Source of the DNA: Osmia lignaria lignaria
Lineage: Eukaryota; Arthropoda; Insecta; Hymenoptera; Megachilidae
DNA length: 64,000 nt
Assembly: GCF_051020975.1 (NCBI RefSeq)
Contig: NC_135035.1
Location: forward strand, 5,580,001-5,644,000
Direction: 5' to 3'
Every line of letters begins with the position of its first letter. Position 1 is the stretch's first letter. This document shows positions 33,773 to 45,261 of the stretch, in pieces. The notes beneath the pieces are model-generated. The model saw nothing but the letters and a program-made list of their open reading frames with translations, made no database searches and was not told where the DNA came from. The translations under genes and the position numbers were made by a program.

Positions 33773-33978
33773 CCCTTGAACAGGGGAGTCTGGGTCAATC
33801 GGGACCCAAACATACAAAATATATCCAAGGAAATGTATAATTTTTGAACAAAAGAGTTTATATACTAGAAGGAATTTAATTTTTGAAGGAACAGTGTAAA
33901 ATTTAAAAAATGAAAATAGTACAAAATACAAAATTAAATTAAAATTTGGGCTCTCTTCATGATCCGTTGCTCGAGAAA
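33773..33978 (-). mobile_element. piggyBac-like MITE family A, copy with eroded right end
   Basis: TTAA at 33769-33772 then CCCTTGAACAGGGGAGTCTG, GGTCAATCGGGACCCAAA, the shared AT-rich core and GCTCTCTTCATGATCCGT. The last bases read GAGAAAA instead of GAGGGTTAA, so the right terminus has mutated. Confidence 0.65.
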
Positions 33979-34920
33979 ATGCTTTTATTAGAACTAACCA
34001 ATTCTTGAAATTATACTGTATAAAATAATTCAATATAAAGAGATATTCAGTGAATTGACTTTAAAATTCAGTAAATTGATAAATAAAAATCATAAAATTC
34101 GTTCATCAAATGTTCCCATTAAAAAATAAAAATAGAAGTGTAATAATGATTATAAGGGACATAATAAAAGTTCTTTAGTCAGGTAACCGTGTGACTACGA
34201 AAAATAATTATAACTTATACAAAAATAAAAAAACTCTGTTCCTGATAAACGTTCCATCAAACAGGTTCGATCGGAGATATCAGGTATCAATGATTGAATT
34301 TTTCATAGCGGTACATTAAACCCGACTGGTTCGTGGCATCAGCACAGAGATCGCTTTTCAGAAATCTTCATCTCGTAATTACTGCACAAACTCATGGTCA
34401 AAAACTCAACAAAGAGCCGGAACTCAGGTCGGGTCTGGCTGGCTTCTGAAGTTGTTTCCTTTTTTTCTTCTTCCTCTACCCAAACAAAACTCTTTTACCT
34501 TAGCTCGCCTTCCTTTTGCGTTCGTGACTTCTCTCTGATCGAACAGTGTTCTCAACCGTTAATGTTAAATCAGGATTTGTGCTGTTCCTTCGAGGCCATC
34601 TTCCTCTTTTACGTACAATTTTTATATCGCTTCACTAATTTAATTTTAAATATTTTAAATTGTCTTTTCGTATTGAAAAACTGATTTAATTTGTGTGCAT
34701 CCATTTTCCAATTACAACCTTATTCGTTTAATTAATTTAACTTACTGAAACTCATTTTGTTGGTACATACAGTTTGATTCATATTCTGTATTTTAATTAC
34801 TATCCCAATTCATATTTTCGTGTTATGATCCCTAAATAATAAATTTGATAATAATTGCATTTATTGCAGGTTCCTTTTGTCTGTTGAATTCAATTTTAAT
34901 AAATTCAGTATATATATTAT
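33979..34920. other. Spacer without recognised features
   Basis: Mostly AT-rich. 34260-34610 is less so and holds a 96-codon frame (34394-34684) rich in Phe and Ser without a recognisable domain. Confidence 0.4.
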
Positions 34921-35566
34921 CGCCAATGTACGACAATCAGGCATTGTATTGAATGTCAAGGCAATGTATACAGGGTGTCCCAGAATGAATGGTAACCGCT
35001 TGAAGAGGTGGCAGCTGAACAGCATTTTCCTTTGCCAAAATGTTGTTTGAAGCTTCGTTTTTCAATTATTAAGAAAAAACACTAACAGAATCACCCCAGC
35101 TGCCACCCCTTCAAGCGGCTAACACTCATTCTGGGACACCCTGTAGAATGCTTGGCGTTTTTTGGCAAAGTACGATACGATTAATATTCCACACATTTCC
35201 TGGGCATTCTATGGCAAAGTATAGAATATTCTCGCTAATGACATTTCTAATATTACGTGGTATTTTCTTTTTTCAATTATGTATTTTTAATGAAGGCCTT
35301 TTCATGACTCTTTTTTCAAGTGTTACTTTTTTGTGAGAATGACAAAAGTGCAGTTCTAGATTAAATTCTTTCTTTCCTTGTTGCAACAAGTAGGTTCATA
35401 TTTGATTTTCTCTTGTTTCCCTCAATGAGGAAGTCTTATACTTTGACTCTGTTGTAATACTTTGCTTAAATACCATTTGTCATTCTATAAATTAATTCAA
35501 ACATTTCATACTTTGCCCAAAAATGCCAGGCATTCTATACAATGTTTGTTTTTCATACATTGCCGG
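34921..35566. repeat. Fold-back element with a nested MITE
   Basis: The left side reads CGCCAATGTACGACAATCAG, CATTGTATTGAATG, [MITE], GAATGCTTGGCGTTTTTTGG, CAAAGTACGA. The right side, reverse complemented, reads TTGCCGGCAATGTATGAAAA, CATTGTATAGAATGCCTGGC, ATTTTTGGGCAAAGTATGAA. The two arms match once the 173-bp MITE at 34971 is removed, so the fold-back structure pre-dates that insertion. Outer ends are approximate. Confidence 0.6.
34971..35143. mobile_element. TA-flanked MITE with long TIRs (173 bp)
   Basis: CAGGGTGTCCCAGAATGAAT, then GGTAACCGCTTGAAG, is inverted at the right end (CTTCAAGCGGCTAACACTCA then TTCTGGGACACCCTG) between TA dinucleotides (34969-34970 and 35144-35145). About 47 bp of each end pair with few mismatches, so the element is almost a hairpin. 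CAGGGTGTCCC ends are common in Tc1/mariner-type MITEs. Confidence 0.85.
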
Positions 35567-36459
35567 CAACATATACAAAATTACTCCACAAACTTCAGTA
35601 ATTTCTTATAAATTACGAAACAGTATCTGTGTTTAACCTAATTTTAATTTTTGTTTTATCAAATTGTCCAACGTGTGTAATTATTTTTTTCTATCGGTTT
35701 TTTTAATGTTTCCTTACACGCTTTTAAATTATTCTTGTCGTTTTATAATAACTTTCACTCCTTAATTTCACGAGAGATCGTGAAAGATTCGTTTCCTTCC
35801 TTCATTAATTTTTTTTTTGTAATTATTACCTTGCACTTATTATTACTATATTCCTTATTCATTCGCTCGAGAGCTGCTTTCTACGTGTGTACTGAAACTT
35901 TCCCTTTCCATAGTGGAATATTATTCTTTCATTTCGTAATCGATAGTAACTCAGAAATTTCCTGAATGATTTGTTCATACGGTGAAACCGAAACTAGTAG
36001 CAAACTTATCTTATGTATTTAAACGATGAAAAATTGTGAAAAGTATTTGTAAAATTTAAAATCATTATAGAATTTAGCACTTTTTAAAAATTATGTCAGC
36101 TTTTAGCAATCTCAAATTATAATCGTTAGAATATTTATTTATTTAAGACGTTTGTCGTCAAGCTCAAAATAATTCTTGAAATTGGCAATATAAAAAGAGC
36201 TCCTTCCGTACGATATGATAGTCGACAGTAAGGGCATCAATCGCTAAATTTCGTTTTGAAACGCTGTCAATTTCATATTGCTGAAAACGATGACCATTTT
36301 GTAATGGAATATTAGTCGTATTTACGAATTTAATATTAAAATTAGTATCAGTAGTTATAATTATTATTAATTTAATGACTGCAGTTAATAAACACAGCTC
36401 GCATAAAACTGCATGTGAATATTTCTTAACTGTTTCCTCCAAATTTCGTATTTTTGTTA
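35567..36459. other. AT-rich spacer
   Basis: No feature recognised; the 102-codon minus-strand frame at 36164-36472 shows no domain. Confidence 0.4.
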
Positions 36460-36597
36460 AATACGGAATCAAAATTAAATTTAAATATATGAATCATATA
36501 CTGGAAAAGTAACATTCAAAGGAATAATTTAGTTTAAAAAATAAAAAAGGAAAAGTCTGAAATTAAATTTAAATTGTAGCTTACTCCATGGTCCGCT
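36460..36597 (-). repeat. Right part of piggyBac-like MITE family A
   Basis: The AT-rich core ending TAGCTTACTCCATGGTCCGC matches the end of the copies at 1789 and 33773. No TTAA-bounded left end remains. Confidence 0.45.
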
Positions 36598-36612
36598 ATA
36601 TAAGATTTAATA

Positions 36613-36813
36613 TTAGGTGTATAAATTAATTCTGTGCCTTTTCTATTTTATAATTGAAGATTTATTTCTTAAAAATCATGGTGATTCTAAGTGTTAAAAT
36701 AATCTTTATTGCTATCATATTCTCGTGCCTCTTTTCAAATAGTCAGAAGCGCGGAAAAATATTCAAATTTAGAATAGTAATTAAAAAAGCGTAGTAGTAA
36801 AGACCCCACCTAA
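36613..36813. mobile_element. Mariner-like MITE, second copy (201 bp)
   Basis: After TA (36611-36612) the left TIR TTAGGTGTATAAATTAATTC then TGTGCC matches the copy at 13139. The right end reads ...CCCCACCTAA before TA (36814-36815), more diverged. Non-coding. Confidence 0.55.
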
Positions 36814-36876
36814 TAAATGCACTAATGTCTTAATAACCACTAATTAAAAACAGTTTAAATGAATTATGTAACACTA

Positions 36877-37060
36877 CACTGGGTGCATCAAATGGGCACA
36901 ACTAGGTTTTGTTATATCTTATATTTTTTTAGATTTCCAGATGATCTGAATTTTTTTTTAATAATTAATGCATCTTTTTTAAATGATATTTTCAATCTTA
37001 AAATCTCAAAAAATATAAGATATAATAAAACCTAGTTGCGTCTATCTGATGCATTCTATG
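36877..37060. mobile_element. TA-flanked hairpin MITE (184 bp)
   Basis: The left end CACTGGGTGCATCAAATGGG then CACAACTAGGTTTTGTTATA is inverted at the right (ATAATAAAACCTAGTTGCGT then CTATCTGATGCATTC). TA flanks lie at 36875-36876 and 37061-37062. Arms of ~55 bp pair with a few mismatches. Confidence 0.7.
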
Positions 37061-37135
37061 TAGTGCTATATAGTTCATTTAAGCCGATTTTTATGGAAGG
37101 GAAAACGAGATATTAATTCCAGAGGGCTCCATTCG

Positions 37136-37253
37136 TATGCCTTTCATTTATGTTAACAAATATTAGGAATTGTTCTAAAGGTAGAAATAAATCAAACCAA
37201 ACTGATTAATAACGAGTTATTTTAGACGTTAGTTTTTATTGACTCACCCTGTA
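37136..37253 (+). repeat. 118-bp direct repeat, copy 1
   Basis: TATGCCTTTCATTTATGTTA ... GAGTTATTTTAGACGTTAGT ... GACTCACCCTGTA is repeated at 38294-38412 with about 94% identity by eye. The end GACTCACCCTGTA looks like a TA-type transposon terminus, so this may be one end of a 1.1-kb or larger element. Confidence 0.8.
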
Positions 37254-37679
37254 TGTTTCACACGTACCTGCAGGTATATCAGTTTGCGAATGTTCAACGA
37301 GCAAAATGGATCTTCTTTTATTCGCCAATGAATACAGGGTCAGACTACTCAGGTCTACTTCATTTTAATTGTAACTGAACAGGTCCTTAACCTTGCTAAC
37401 AACAATTATTTTCTTCCTAGCTTCTTCAGTTATTTAATGTCGCGGCCATCAGCAACGATACCACGAGTATTAGCAACAATAATCTGTTGTTTGTTTAATA
37501 GTACCTCTTATTTAAATTTATTTATTCTCAATTTTTATACACTTCCAATTTCAATAATGTAAAATAAACACCACAATTTTGAAACCCCAACATACTGATA
37601 TAGTATATATTAAATTAACGTTCGAGTTTTCTAAATAAACAGTCACAAATACCCTCAGTTGCCAAGTTGTATCAAATTA

Positions 37680-38300
37680 AAGGTGAGATAATTGTCTACT
37701 ATCTGGTTATCATCTCTGACTATTTTCAAATTTCAATATGTTCAAAAGGGTTGTTTAAAAAGGTAGAATATCATTTAAAAAAGTGTCGCAAACAAACCGA
37801 AGTTCTTCTAATATTACATCAAAACTAAACACAAACCTAACTTAAAACTGTAAATCTCCAGCGCAAAACAGTCACAACACTATTTTTAATATTTTTTTTC
37901 TGAAATATCGAACCTAGCACTGGTTTTCACACTAAACGAGTTTTTAGATCAAAACGACAAAATTTAATGCTTACATCTACTACTGAAGAGAATGTGTTTC
38001 AATTTCAAATTTCCCCTCCTTTTCTTAAGTCACACGCCATTGGCTAGCTGGTTTCCTCTCTTCCAAGGGGTTTTAGTTTTAGGTTAGGTTTGTGTCTAGT
38101 ATTACTATACTATTAAAACTGTTTAGAATTGTTTGTGGCACTTCATTTAATCCTATTTTATGCTTTTAAATAGCCCCTTTTAATGCACTCTGGTTTGGAA
38201 AAAGTCAAAGATGGTGACTAAATAATAGACAACTACCTAAGAGTGATCTAAAGGCCTGCAGCGTCGGTGCTCACTTTTCAGGGGCCCCCTTCCTATGCCT
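37680..38300 (+). repeat. Diverged ~530-bp repeat, copy 1 (partner at 42060)
   Basis: Blocks in order: AAGTGTCGCAAACAAACCGA, CACTGGTTTTCACACTAAAC, GAGTTTTTAGATCAAAACGA, GAAGAGAATGTGTTTCAATT, CATTGGCTAGCTGGTTTCCT, GGGTTTTAGTTTTAGGTTAG, GAATTGTTTGTGGCACTTCA, AGATGGTGACTAAATAATAG, TCAGGGGCCCCCTTCC. The same order with changes occurs at 42060-42575. The GGGGCCCC end is also seen near 58.2 kb. No TIR or frame; class unknown. Copy 1 is best matched from ~37775. Confidence 0.75.
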
Positions 38301-38412
38301 TTCATTTATGTCAAAAAATATTAGAAATTGTACTAAAGGTAGAAATAAATCAAACCAAACTGATTAATAACGAGTTATTTTAAACGTTAGTTTTTATTGA
38401 CTCACCCTGTAT
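38294..38412 (+). repeat. 118-bp direct repeat, copy 2
   Basis: Matches 37136-37253. It directly follows the ~530-bp repeat, while copy 1 precedes it, so the 118-bp unit flanks that repeat on both sides like a long terminal direct repeat. The 42-kb partner shows only the start of this unit (CATGCCTTCCATTTAT). Confidence 0.8.
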
Positions 38413-39645
38413 ACGTACGTGCATATAGTGCACATATGTACATGCACATGATCGAGTACCTCGTGGCTTTAACAGCGTCATTGACGAACAAAGAGGGAGA
38501 ATGCAATCCGTTCGGTAATGATCATTGCCAAACGGAAATCGTTATATGTCTTTTGTGGATGCTGACAGTTTCTTCGAATGAATTCAACCTGGCATCATTT
38601 TGTTACTTTTCGCTTCGTTAATTTCTCTTTTATGTTTCTTTTTATTATTTTGAAACTTGTATAAATCTATTCATAACTAAAATTCAAAAGATAAACTTTT
38701 TATAATTATTTCTCCTCGTTAAAGAAACTTCTCAAAAGTTGTTCACAGTCAAGTGAGAGACTATTTTAATGTCTATGTAGTTGGTGGTCCCTGGGACTAT
38801 TTGGACCATTAACACAGGCACGCGTTGAACTATATTTTGATATTTGATTTTTTTTATCTTAGTAGATCAGTTGGTTAATAATATGAGCAAAATGAAAGAA
38901 GTACAACTGTTTATTGTAATTCTACGTGATACTGAAATTTTATAAAATTTTTAGATAACGCTTTTCCAAAATCCAAAATTTGGGGGAAAAATGAATACGT
39001 CTTCCTAACTTAGGAGCGCACTAGAAAGTCTAGAATGGATCTTAGCCAAATTATTATGGTTTTCATAAACCATGAAAAAGTACGCTTTCCTTCAGAATGA
39101 TACGATATAATTGTGTCTAATAAATCATTTCAGTGTATAATCTAAGTTAGTTTTCATTTCTTCTGTAAATAATCATTTATATGGTATCTTATGTAATATA
39201 TAGTATATGTATATTAAATTCATGTATTAAATTACAAATTTCATTCTTATATAAATGTATTACATTTAATCAATATTTCGTAAACGATCATTCGTTGCAC
39301 GATTGAAATGAACAAAAACAATGTCGAAATTTACGCAATTGAAATATTTGCATTCTGAAAGACCAGTCAATCGTCGCTTTCATTTCTGCTGACTGTGGTT
39401 TTCTGTTGCATAAATCAAATCTTGTTTATGCGAATGCAATTGCCATGACGACGTAAACTGCATCATGCGAAAGTGCAACGTGCAATCCTACGCGAATCCA
39501 ACACTGAAGAAATTCAGCGATATACAGACTTGCTACGATAATTTTTATTACAGAGTTCTAACAACATTCAATAACACGTAGACAAAACTATTATTATTAA
39601 ATAAAATTATTTAATTCATGATTATAGATGCTCGTAAGTATTTGT
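38413..39645. other. Spacer without recognised features
   Basis: The block 39290-39520 is slightly GC-richer and could be conserved non-coding sequence, but nothing in it is recognisable. The 74-codon frame at 38397-38621 starts inside the repeat and has no domain. Confidence 0.4.
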
Positions 39646-39648
39646 ATA

Positions 39649-40240
39649 CAGGGCTGTGCTTAGCATTGGGTAAACGAGACACTTGCTCCAGACCCTGTGT
39701 TTGAATACTTTCAAAATATTATACAATTAATTAAATTTTGTAATATCAAATTATCCAATTTTACAATAAATGACAAATATAAAATACACATGTTATGGTA
39801 TAATCTTATTACAGTAGATCTTAAGATTATGTGCTTCTAATTAAATATTTTCAATAATCTCAACTTTTGTCCCAGGCCTCGTAACCTATAGAGCATAGTT
39901 ACAGCACTGCTGACATTTGTAAAATTTTTAAACTTTTATAGAATAATTTGACAAAGCTACTTGTATCATTTGAAAGAACGTTGCAATTAATGAATTTCGG
40001 ATGAAAAGAATTGAATTTATCTATATATACGTATGTCGAAATAAAGTCGAAAACTGGGTGGAAAGAACTTTTTAGGACCCATTGTTTAATAAAATTCAAA
40101 AATTAAAATTTATTCAAAATAAAATTAAATACCATTTAATCATAAGGAAAAAGGGCAACAGTAAAAAATTTCATTTAATATTTTTTAACATAATAAATGG
40201 AATAGGCCCCAATGCAACGATGGGTCTGTAGCCTTCTTTA
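39649..40240 (-). repeat. Old repeat fragments with a hAT-like end
   Basis: CAGGGCTGTGCTTAGCATTG at 39649 resembles a hAT-type terminus. 40085-40235, reverse complemented, contains GGGGCCTATTCCATTTATTA, then a TGGTATTTAATTTTATTTTG core similar to 58190-58290 and to the reverse complement of 41880-41950. The parts are probably remains of one dispersed family; no duplication was found. Confidence 0.4.
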
Positions 40241-40762
40241 GATCTCCCCTTTATTCGATACTGAGTGCAGAACTGTTACATCACTATCATGTTTATTACA
40301 TTTATGATTTTTCGTTACAAAATTTTTACTGTACAACGTTTTTTCATTAATTCATATCGACACTTAATATGAACAACATTGTAACTTTTATTACGAAGTT
40401 TCGCAACTGTAATACAAACGCATTGAAAAAAATAATTCTTTTCTGTCTAGGAACCATTTTCCAAATTTTAGAAATAAAATCTTTTATCTCTACATTTCCT
40501 GACTTTTGGTCTTGAAAACATTATACCTTTAATTACAGAAAATATGAATCATTTAAAAGTACTAGAAAAAAAGATAAGCAAACATGTAATGTACTTAAGT
40601 TCAAATACAAGGGCAAAGAGCAGACGTAAAAAATAGAGTCAGAAGATAGTAAATCGCTGTCTAGCATAAAGTAGTTGCAATATTGCTCATATCAAGTGTC
40701 GATAACACACATTCAGCCTGGTTTTTTGAATGTTCAGTCGCTATATCCTTGATACATTTATC
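40241..40762. other. AT-rich spacer
   Basis: Nothing recognised. Confidence 0.45.
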
Positions 40763-40766
40763 TATA

Positions 40767-40944
40767 CTTGATGTCACGAGAGTCCATAACTAAAACGCGC
40801 AGGTTGGAAGATGGTGGGGGAACGCAGCGAGCTCTCCGCCAATCGCTTTCCACTTCGTCTGAAAGTATCGCCAATTAGAGCGACAATGCGCAGAAAAGAA
40901 CGAAAACTGGTCTTTTCGCAGTTATGGACTCTCGTGACATCAAG
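40767..40944. mobile_element. TA-flanked MITE with 25-bp perfect TIR (178 bp)
   Basis: CTTGATGTCACGAGAGTCCA then TAACT is inverted exactly at the right end (AGTTATGGACTCTCGTGACA then TCAAG). Flanks are TA, or TATA, on both sides (40763-40766 and 40945-40948). The interior is GC-richer than the surroundings and non-coding; the 87-codon minus frame here only reads through it. Confidence 0.85.
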
Positions 40945-40948
40945 TATA

Positions 40949-41640
40949 CAACACATTATGCATTGTATCCAATTTTCATCCAAGTAATACATGTTATAGA
41001 AATATTTCTTTTTGCAAGATTTAAAACTTATATACATACATATTTTGATTATTATTTATAAATCGTTCAATCTTAAAAACATTCAAATATGAATGTTTTT
41101 TAACATTTATTTTGAAGCACTCTAATCAAATTGCCATAAGGTACATTAATATGTGACTTTTTAGCAACAACACGCTTAAATTAGAATTTGCTTAGTGTTT
41201 TTTATGCTGTTGCGAATAAATAAAACACAAGACAAAATATGTTAGAAGCCGAGCATATACTGTTAATAAAGTAGGATAGGTCGTAAACACGACGATAAGG
41301 ATTTTTCATTTGTTAAGTAAACAAAGACTGATAAGTAGGCTGGTGATCGAATCTACTTGTTAAAAGCAACAGCTGCTTTTCACGTTTTATATTTAGTTGT
41401 GTCTACAACGTATAACTAAACAAGATAAGTTTGTATATCTTTTTCATTAAATGAAATCTATATAAGATAAAACAGTTAGTCACATAATATTGAATATCCT
41501 TTGTATTTATTATATAATTTTAAAATAACGTTTGTTTATGACAGTAATATTAGATAACTACTTGTAAAAAGTACAATTTTGATTTTCTGATTTTTCCAGC
41601 ACCTTTTTTTCCTTATTTTTGCAGAATTACGTTTCAATAC
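40949..41640. other. AT-rich spacer
   Basis: Nothing recognised. Confidence 0.45.
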
Positions 41641-41649
41641 ATATCTTAC

Positions 41650-41740
41650 CTACTATAATAAAGCCTCCCTTATTCAAATATCCATTATCCGAATACCCTA
41701 ATATTCGAACGTTCTATTATCCGAACATAATATTTTTCGT
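41650..41740 (+). repeat. Lone pogo/Tigger-like terminus
   Basis: AATAAAGCCTCCCTTATTCA followed by several ATTATCCGAA motifs (41680-41730) resembles the TIR region of pogo/Tigger-type elements. No opposite end was found. Confidence 0.4.
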
Positions 41741-41814
41741 GGATGCTTTTCTTCCTTTCGAATATGTACATATTTACATATTATACACAGTTATATTTAT
41801 GGGGGAGAATGGGG

Positions 41815-41965
41815 AAATGCGCAGGAGTGGATTAAGTTTTCTGGGACTCCGGGGTTATTAAACCTTCGAGGGTGTCATTGGTTGATAAACTTGATTCAAA
41901 AATCGAAATTTATTCTAAATACAATAAAATAACATGTAATCATTCAATATTATTGGATGTACTTT
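41815..41965 (-). repeat. Fragment of the 58-kb type repeat
   Basis: Reverse complement contains GTATTTAGAATAAATTTCGA and CAGAAAACTTAATCCACTCC, matching GTATTTAGAATAAATTTCGA and CAGAAACTCCAATCC near 58270-58350. Confidence 0.55.
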
Positions 41966-42059
41966 CGAAAGCAACATACCTTCGATTGCACTGAAATTTT
42001 AGTAAAAGTTTATAGTTGATTAAAGAATATAATCCCTAAAAGGATTTTTGACGACAAAG

Positions 42060-42575
42060 CCTCGTTTTCCCTTCGTTGAAAAAGGTGTCGCAAACAATTC
42101 CAAATGCTTTCAATTCCATATTAAACTTCAATGCGATATTCAAACCTAACCTGAAAGGGTAGATCTGTAACGTCGACTGAAACCAGCAGTGGTTTTCATA
42201 CTAGACGAGTTTTGAAATGAAAATAACAAAATTTAACGCTTACAGCTAATACTAAAAGACAATCGGAAGAGAATGTGTTTCAGTTTTAATCTTCCCCTCT
42301 CTTTCTTATGTCGCACACGATTGGCTAGCTGACTTCCTCTCCATCACGAGGTTTTAGTTTTAGGTTAAGTTTGAGTCTAGTTTTAATATGATATTAAAAA
42401 TGCTCAGAATTGTTTGTGATAACTTATAAAATCATAATATGCATTTTTAAGTAACCCTTTTCAACATATTCAAGTTTAACAAAAATCAGAGATGGTGACC
42501 AAACAGTAAACAATTACTTAACGGTGGTCTGGGGAACCGCAGTCCTGGTTCTCATTTTACAGGGGGCCCCGTTCC
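42060..42575 (+). repeat. Diverged ~530-bp repeat, copy 2
   Basis: Same ordered blocks as 37775-38300: AGGTGTCGCAAACAATTCCA, CAGTGGTTTTCATACTAGAC, GAAGAGAATGTGTTTCAGTT, GATTGGCTAGCTGACTTCCT, AGGTTTTAGTTTTAGGTTAA, GAATTGTTTGTGATAACTTA, AGATGGTGACCAAACAGTAA, ACAGGGGGCCCCGTTCC. No terminal inverted repeats and no coding potential. Confidence 0.75.
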
Positions 42576-44499
42576 ATGCCTTCCATTTATATAAATGTAA
42601 TTTTATTCAAATATTATTTACAAATTTATTATTAATGGGGATTATTATTTATCTTATATAATTTAAATAGCTTAAGTTAGAGCATAATATTAAAGATATT
42701 AAGACAATTGTAGATTTTTTTTTAAATGTTGAATGTAATTTTGTTTAATTTTCTTCTTTTAGAGAGTAATTAGCAAGTGCACTAAAGGTAAAAGTACCAA
42801 TAAAGTAAAGATACTTTGAAAATAAACAATTCATTTTTAAATATTTATGTACCAAAAACAGAACTCTAACTTGCAAAATAATAAATGACTTTCCGATTTC
42901 TTTTCTTATTGAGAATTTTCAACCCTCATTGTGTTTATCTTTTTTGAGATACCCTATAGAAGACATCTTTTTGACCTCTGTACAGTCTAAGCCAGTCTCG
43001 ACGAGGCAACGCACTCTAAAATTCACGATCGTAATGTCGATTTTCGATAACTTTTCCCTATTCCGTATACATATAAAGAACTGAGCAACGCGAGGCGAGC
43101 TTATCAAAGAGCAAATAGACGCGTTTACAGGATGACGGGACGCCCTTCAAGGAGCCGACCGATTGGAGATCCTCACCGCAAATGCACAAACGATTCCTTG
43201 TCTCTTGGCTCACCATCCCTTTACTGATATACAGGCTGGTCTGCATAAGAAACATTCATGAATATCCTTCTTTCATGCTAATGGATACAAAAATAAAGTA
43301 AAAAGGTAGAACCGTTCGAATACGAGGTAGCTTCGATGGAGAGGAAGGATCAACATGTCCGTACCTTCGAGGTGACCACGCTCTGAGACCGTGTATTAGA
43401 GATAAGCAAACAAGTTATTGCTAAAAAGGTTGAGATTCATGCGAATATTTGTGTTTTTCAGCTTATCTGGAATTGTACCGCGGAATCTACCTATGATTTT
43501 ATCATTATGCGGAATTTCGTTGTATTATTGTAGTTGCTTTGGGGCTGAGGATGTTATGTAAGCTAGAGATGTAGGTGAAATATGAATATATATCTTGTTT
43601 GGACAAATAATTACACTGTATAAATGATAAACGTTCTTATCGTTGATATATTTTGATACACAAAGAAGTCACGTCGGTTTATTATAAAATGAGTTTATTA
43701 TAAAATTTTTGTTAAGAGTACAAAATATATAGTATATGTGCAGCATATACTGCCATTTTTCCTAGAGATGTATCGTACTAACAATAGAGGGATACTTACT
43801 AATTTCAACTCTACGTTTAAATTAAAACTACTGAACACCTTCAATATTAAATCAGTTATTTACTGATTAATTGCATTGAATGCAATTTTCAACTATAGAA
43901 GAAATTCCCAAAAAACTTAAGGATCTACATATGTTTATAACATTTTAATATATAATCAACATAAAATACCAAAAATATAATTGAAAAGTTGAAACGCAGT
44001 TTTGTCCGTAGATAATATTTTTTAACGTATAGGGTACTCTTTCTTAGTTCGTCCTATAACTTTTCTAGTACACTTTACAATATCGCTATTTACTTAATTA
44101 TTTATTTATTACTACTATCTATTTACTTAACTAAGTTTACATCTCTTAAATCATTTTTTTCATTAACTTTTTGCTTACATTTTAAGGTATTTTATTGAAT
44201 CTATTTAATTTGAAGAGGCGGTTCTCAACAAGTGGTACATGAATAGCAGCTGATACAGTAGCACACAACAGGGATGGCCACTGAGCTATAGGGGAACGAC
44301 CCCCCACTATACTTACCGCTCGCTTCTTCTGTCTTCCTCCAGATGTCGAATGCATCTCCGAGTTACTGCACGATACACATTTCTGGGGGTACGGGCTGAC
44401 TGATAATAGGGACCCAGTATATCTGATGGTGGGGACTGTGCAGCGGCTGGTGAAGCGGCACTTGGCGATCTCTAGCATACAACCTAACTAAGTAAGTAT
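42576..44499. other. Unassigned spacer
   Basis: AT-rich except for 42960-43420 and 44210-44480, which are GC-richer and open for 62-98 codons in overlapping frames without domains. ACTATACTTACCGCTCGC at 44307 contains ATACTTACC, the start of U1 snRNA, but the rest of U1 does not follow. Confidence 0.4.
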
Positions 44500-44880
44500 T
44501 GTCCTCCGTCATAAAAAGTTTCGCGGGACGGCACAGGGGCAAGAGGGGATACTACGTACACATTGATAACCCCCTAGTAAATGTGATCACTTCAACCAAT
44601 CATACGTCACGACCAAAAGTACGTGTAAGTTGTGGTGGAGCCCGACCAATTAGATTGGGTTATTCTCGTGGGACTTCTTGTGATCAGTGGACAGTAAGTA
44701 CTGTGCAGAACGACAATAGAAAGATTATTAGCGGAATGACATAGGGACAAGGAGAGCATTGTACATGTTCCGCCCAATCCTAAATACCATTCGACATTGG
44801 TAGCACGCGATTAGTAGATTACCTCTTCGGCCAATAATACGCAACAATCGAGAATGCATGTACATAAGATTATTTCATGG
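44500..44880 (+). repeat. CCAAT-bearing repeat, two diverged tandem units
   Basis: Unit 1 (~44520-44705) has GGACGGCACAGGGGCAAGAG, CTTCAACCAATCATACGTCA, AAAGTACGTGTAAGTTGTGG, GACCAATTAGATTGGGTTAT and CTTGTGATCAGTGGACAGTA. Unit 2 (~44735-44880) repeats the theme more loosely (GACATAGGGACAAGGAGAGC, TTCGGCCAATAATACGCAAC). A third member lies at 49470-49655. The regular CCAAT motifs are striking, but there is no evidence of promoter activity. Confidence 0.6.
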
Positions 44881-45029
44881 TAAGTGTTCAAATACTTTCG
44901 TGAGTCACTCTATGCAGGGATACGAACTGACTTATGGTGGAAGGTAGAGTATCTAGCACTGTTCAGCTGCTGATGGAGAGGGCTTTGGCTATGCCTGATA
45001 TACGGCAGTACGATGTTCTAGAATCTATA

Positions 45030-45261
45030 CTCCGTTCAACGAGACGAGTCACCAAGCACGTGAACAGGACAGGGCCGACTTACGGGTTCCGGATCCCCAA
45101 ATCATTTATGGTTCTGCCTGACCCTGCATGCAAAGGCCCTCGGCAAGGAACCACCATAACTTGGTCCTGAGCTGTAATATGTGGCAGCCAATGACCGCAG
45201 TCGTAGAGCCGATCACGTGAGTTGGGTGTTTTGACTTGGTGACTCGTCTCGTTGAACGGAG
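45030..45261. mobile_element. TA-flanked MITE (232 bp)
   Basis: CTCCGTTCAACGAGACGAGT then CACCAAG is inverted exactly at the right end (CTTGGTGACTCGTCTCGTTG then AACGGAG). TA lies on both sides (45028-45029 and 45262-45263). The short frames crossing it are read-through. A related terminus occurs at 15440. Confidence 0.85.

Noticed and set aside
44307..44330. ATACTTACC resembling the 5' end of U1 snRNA
   Set aside because: Only nine bases match; the following stem-loops and Sm site of U1 are absent.
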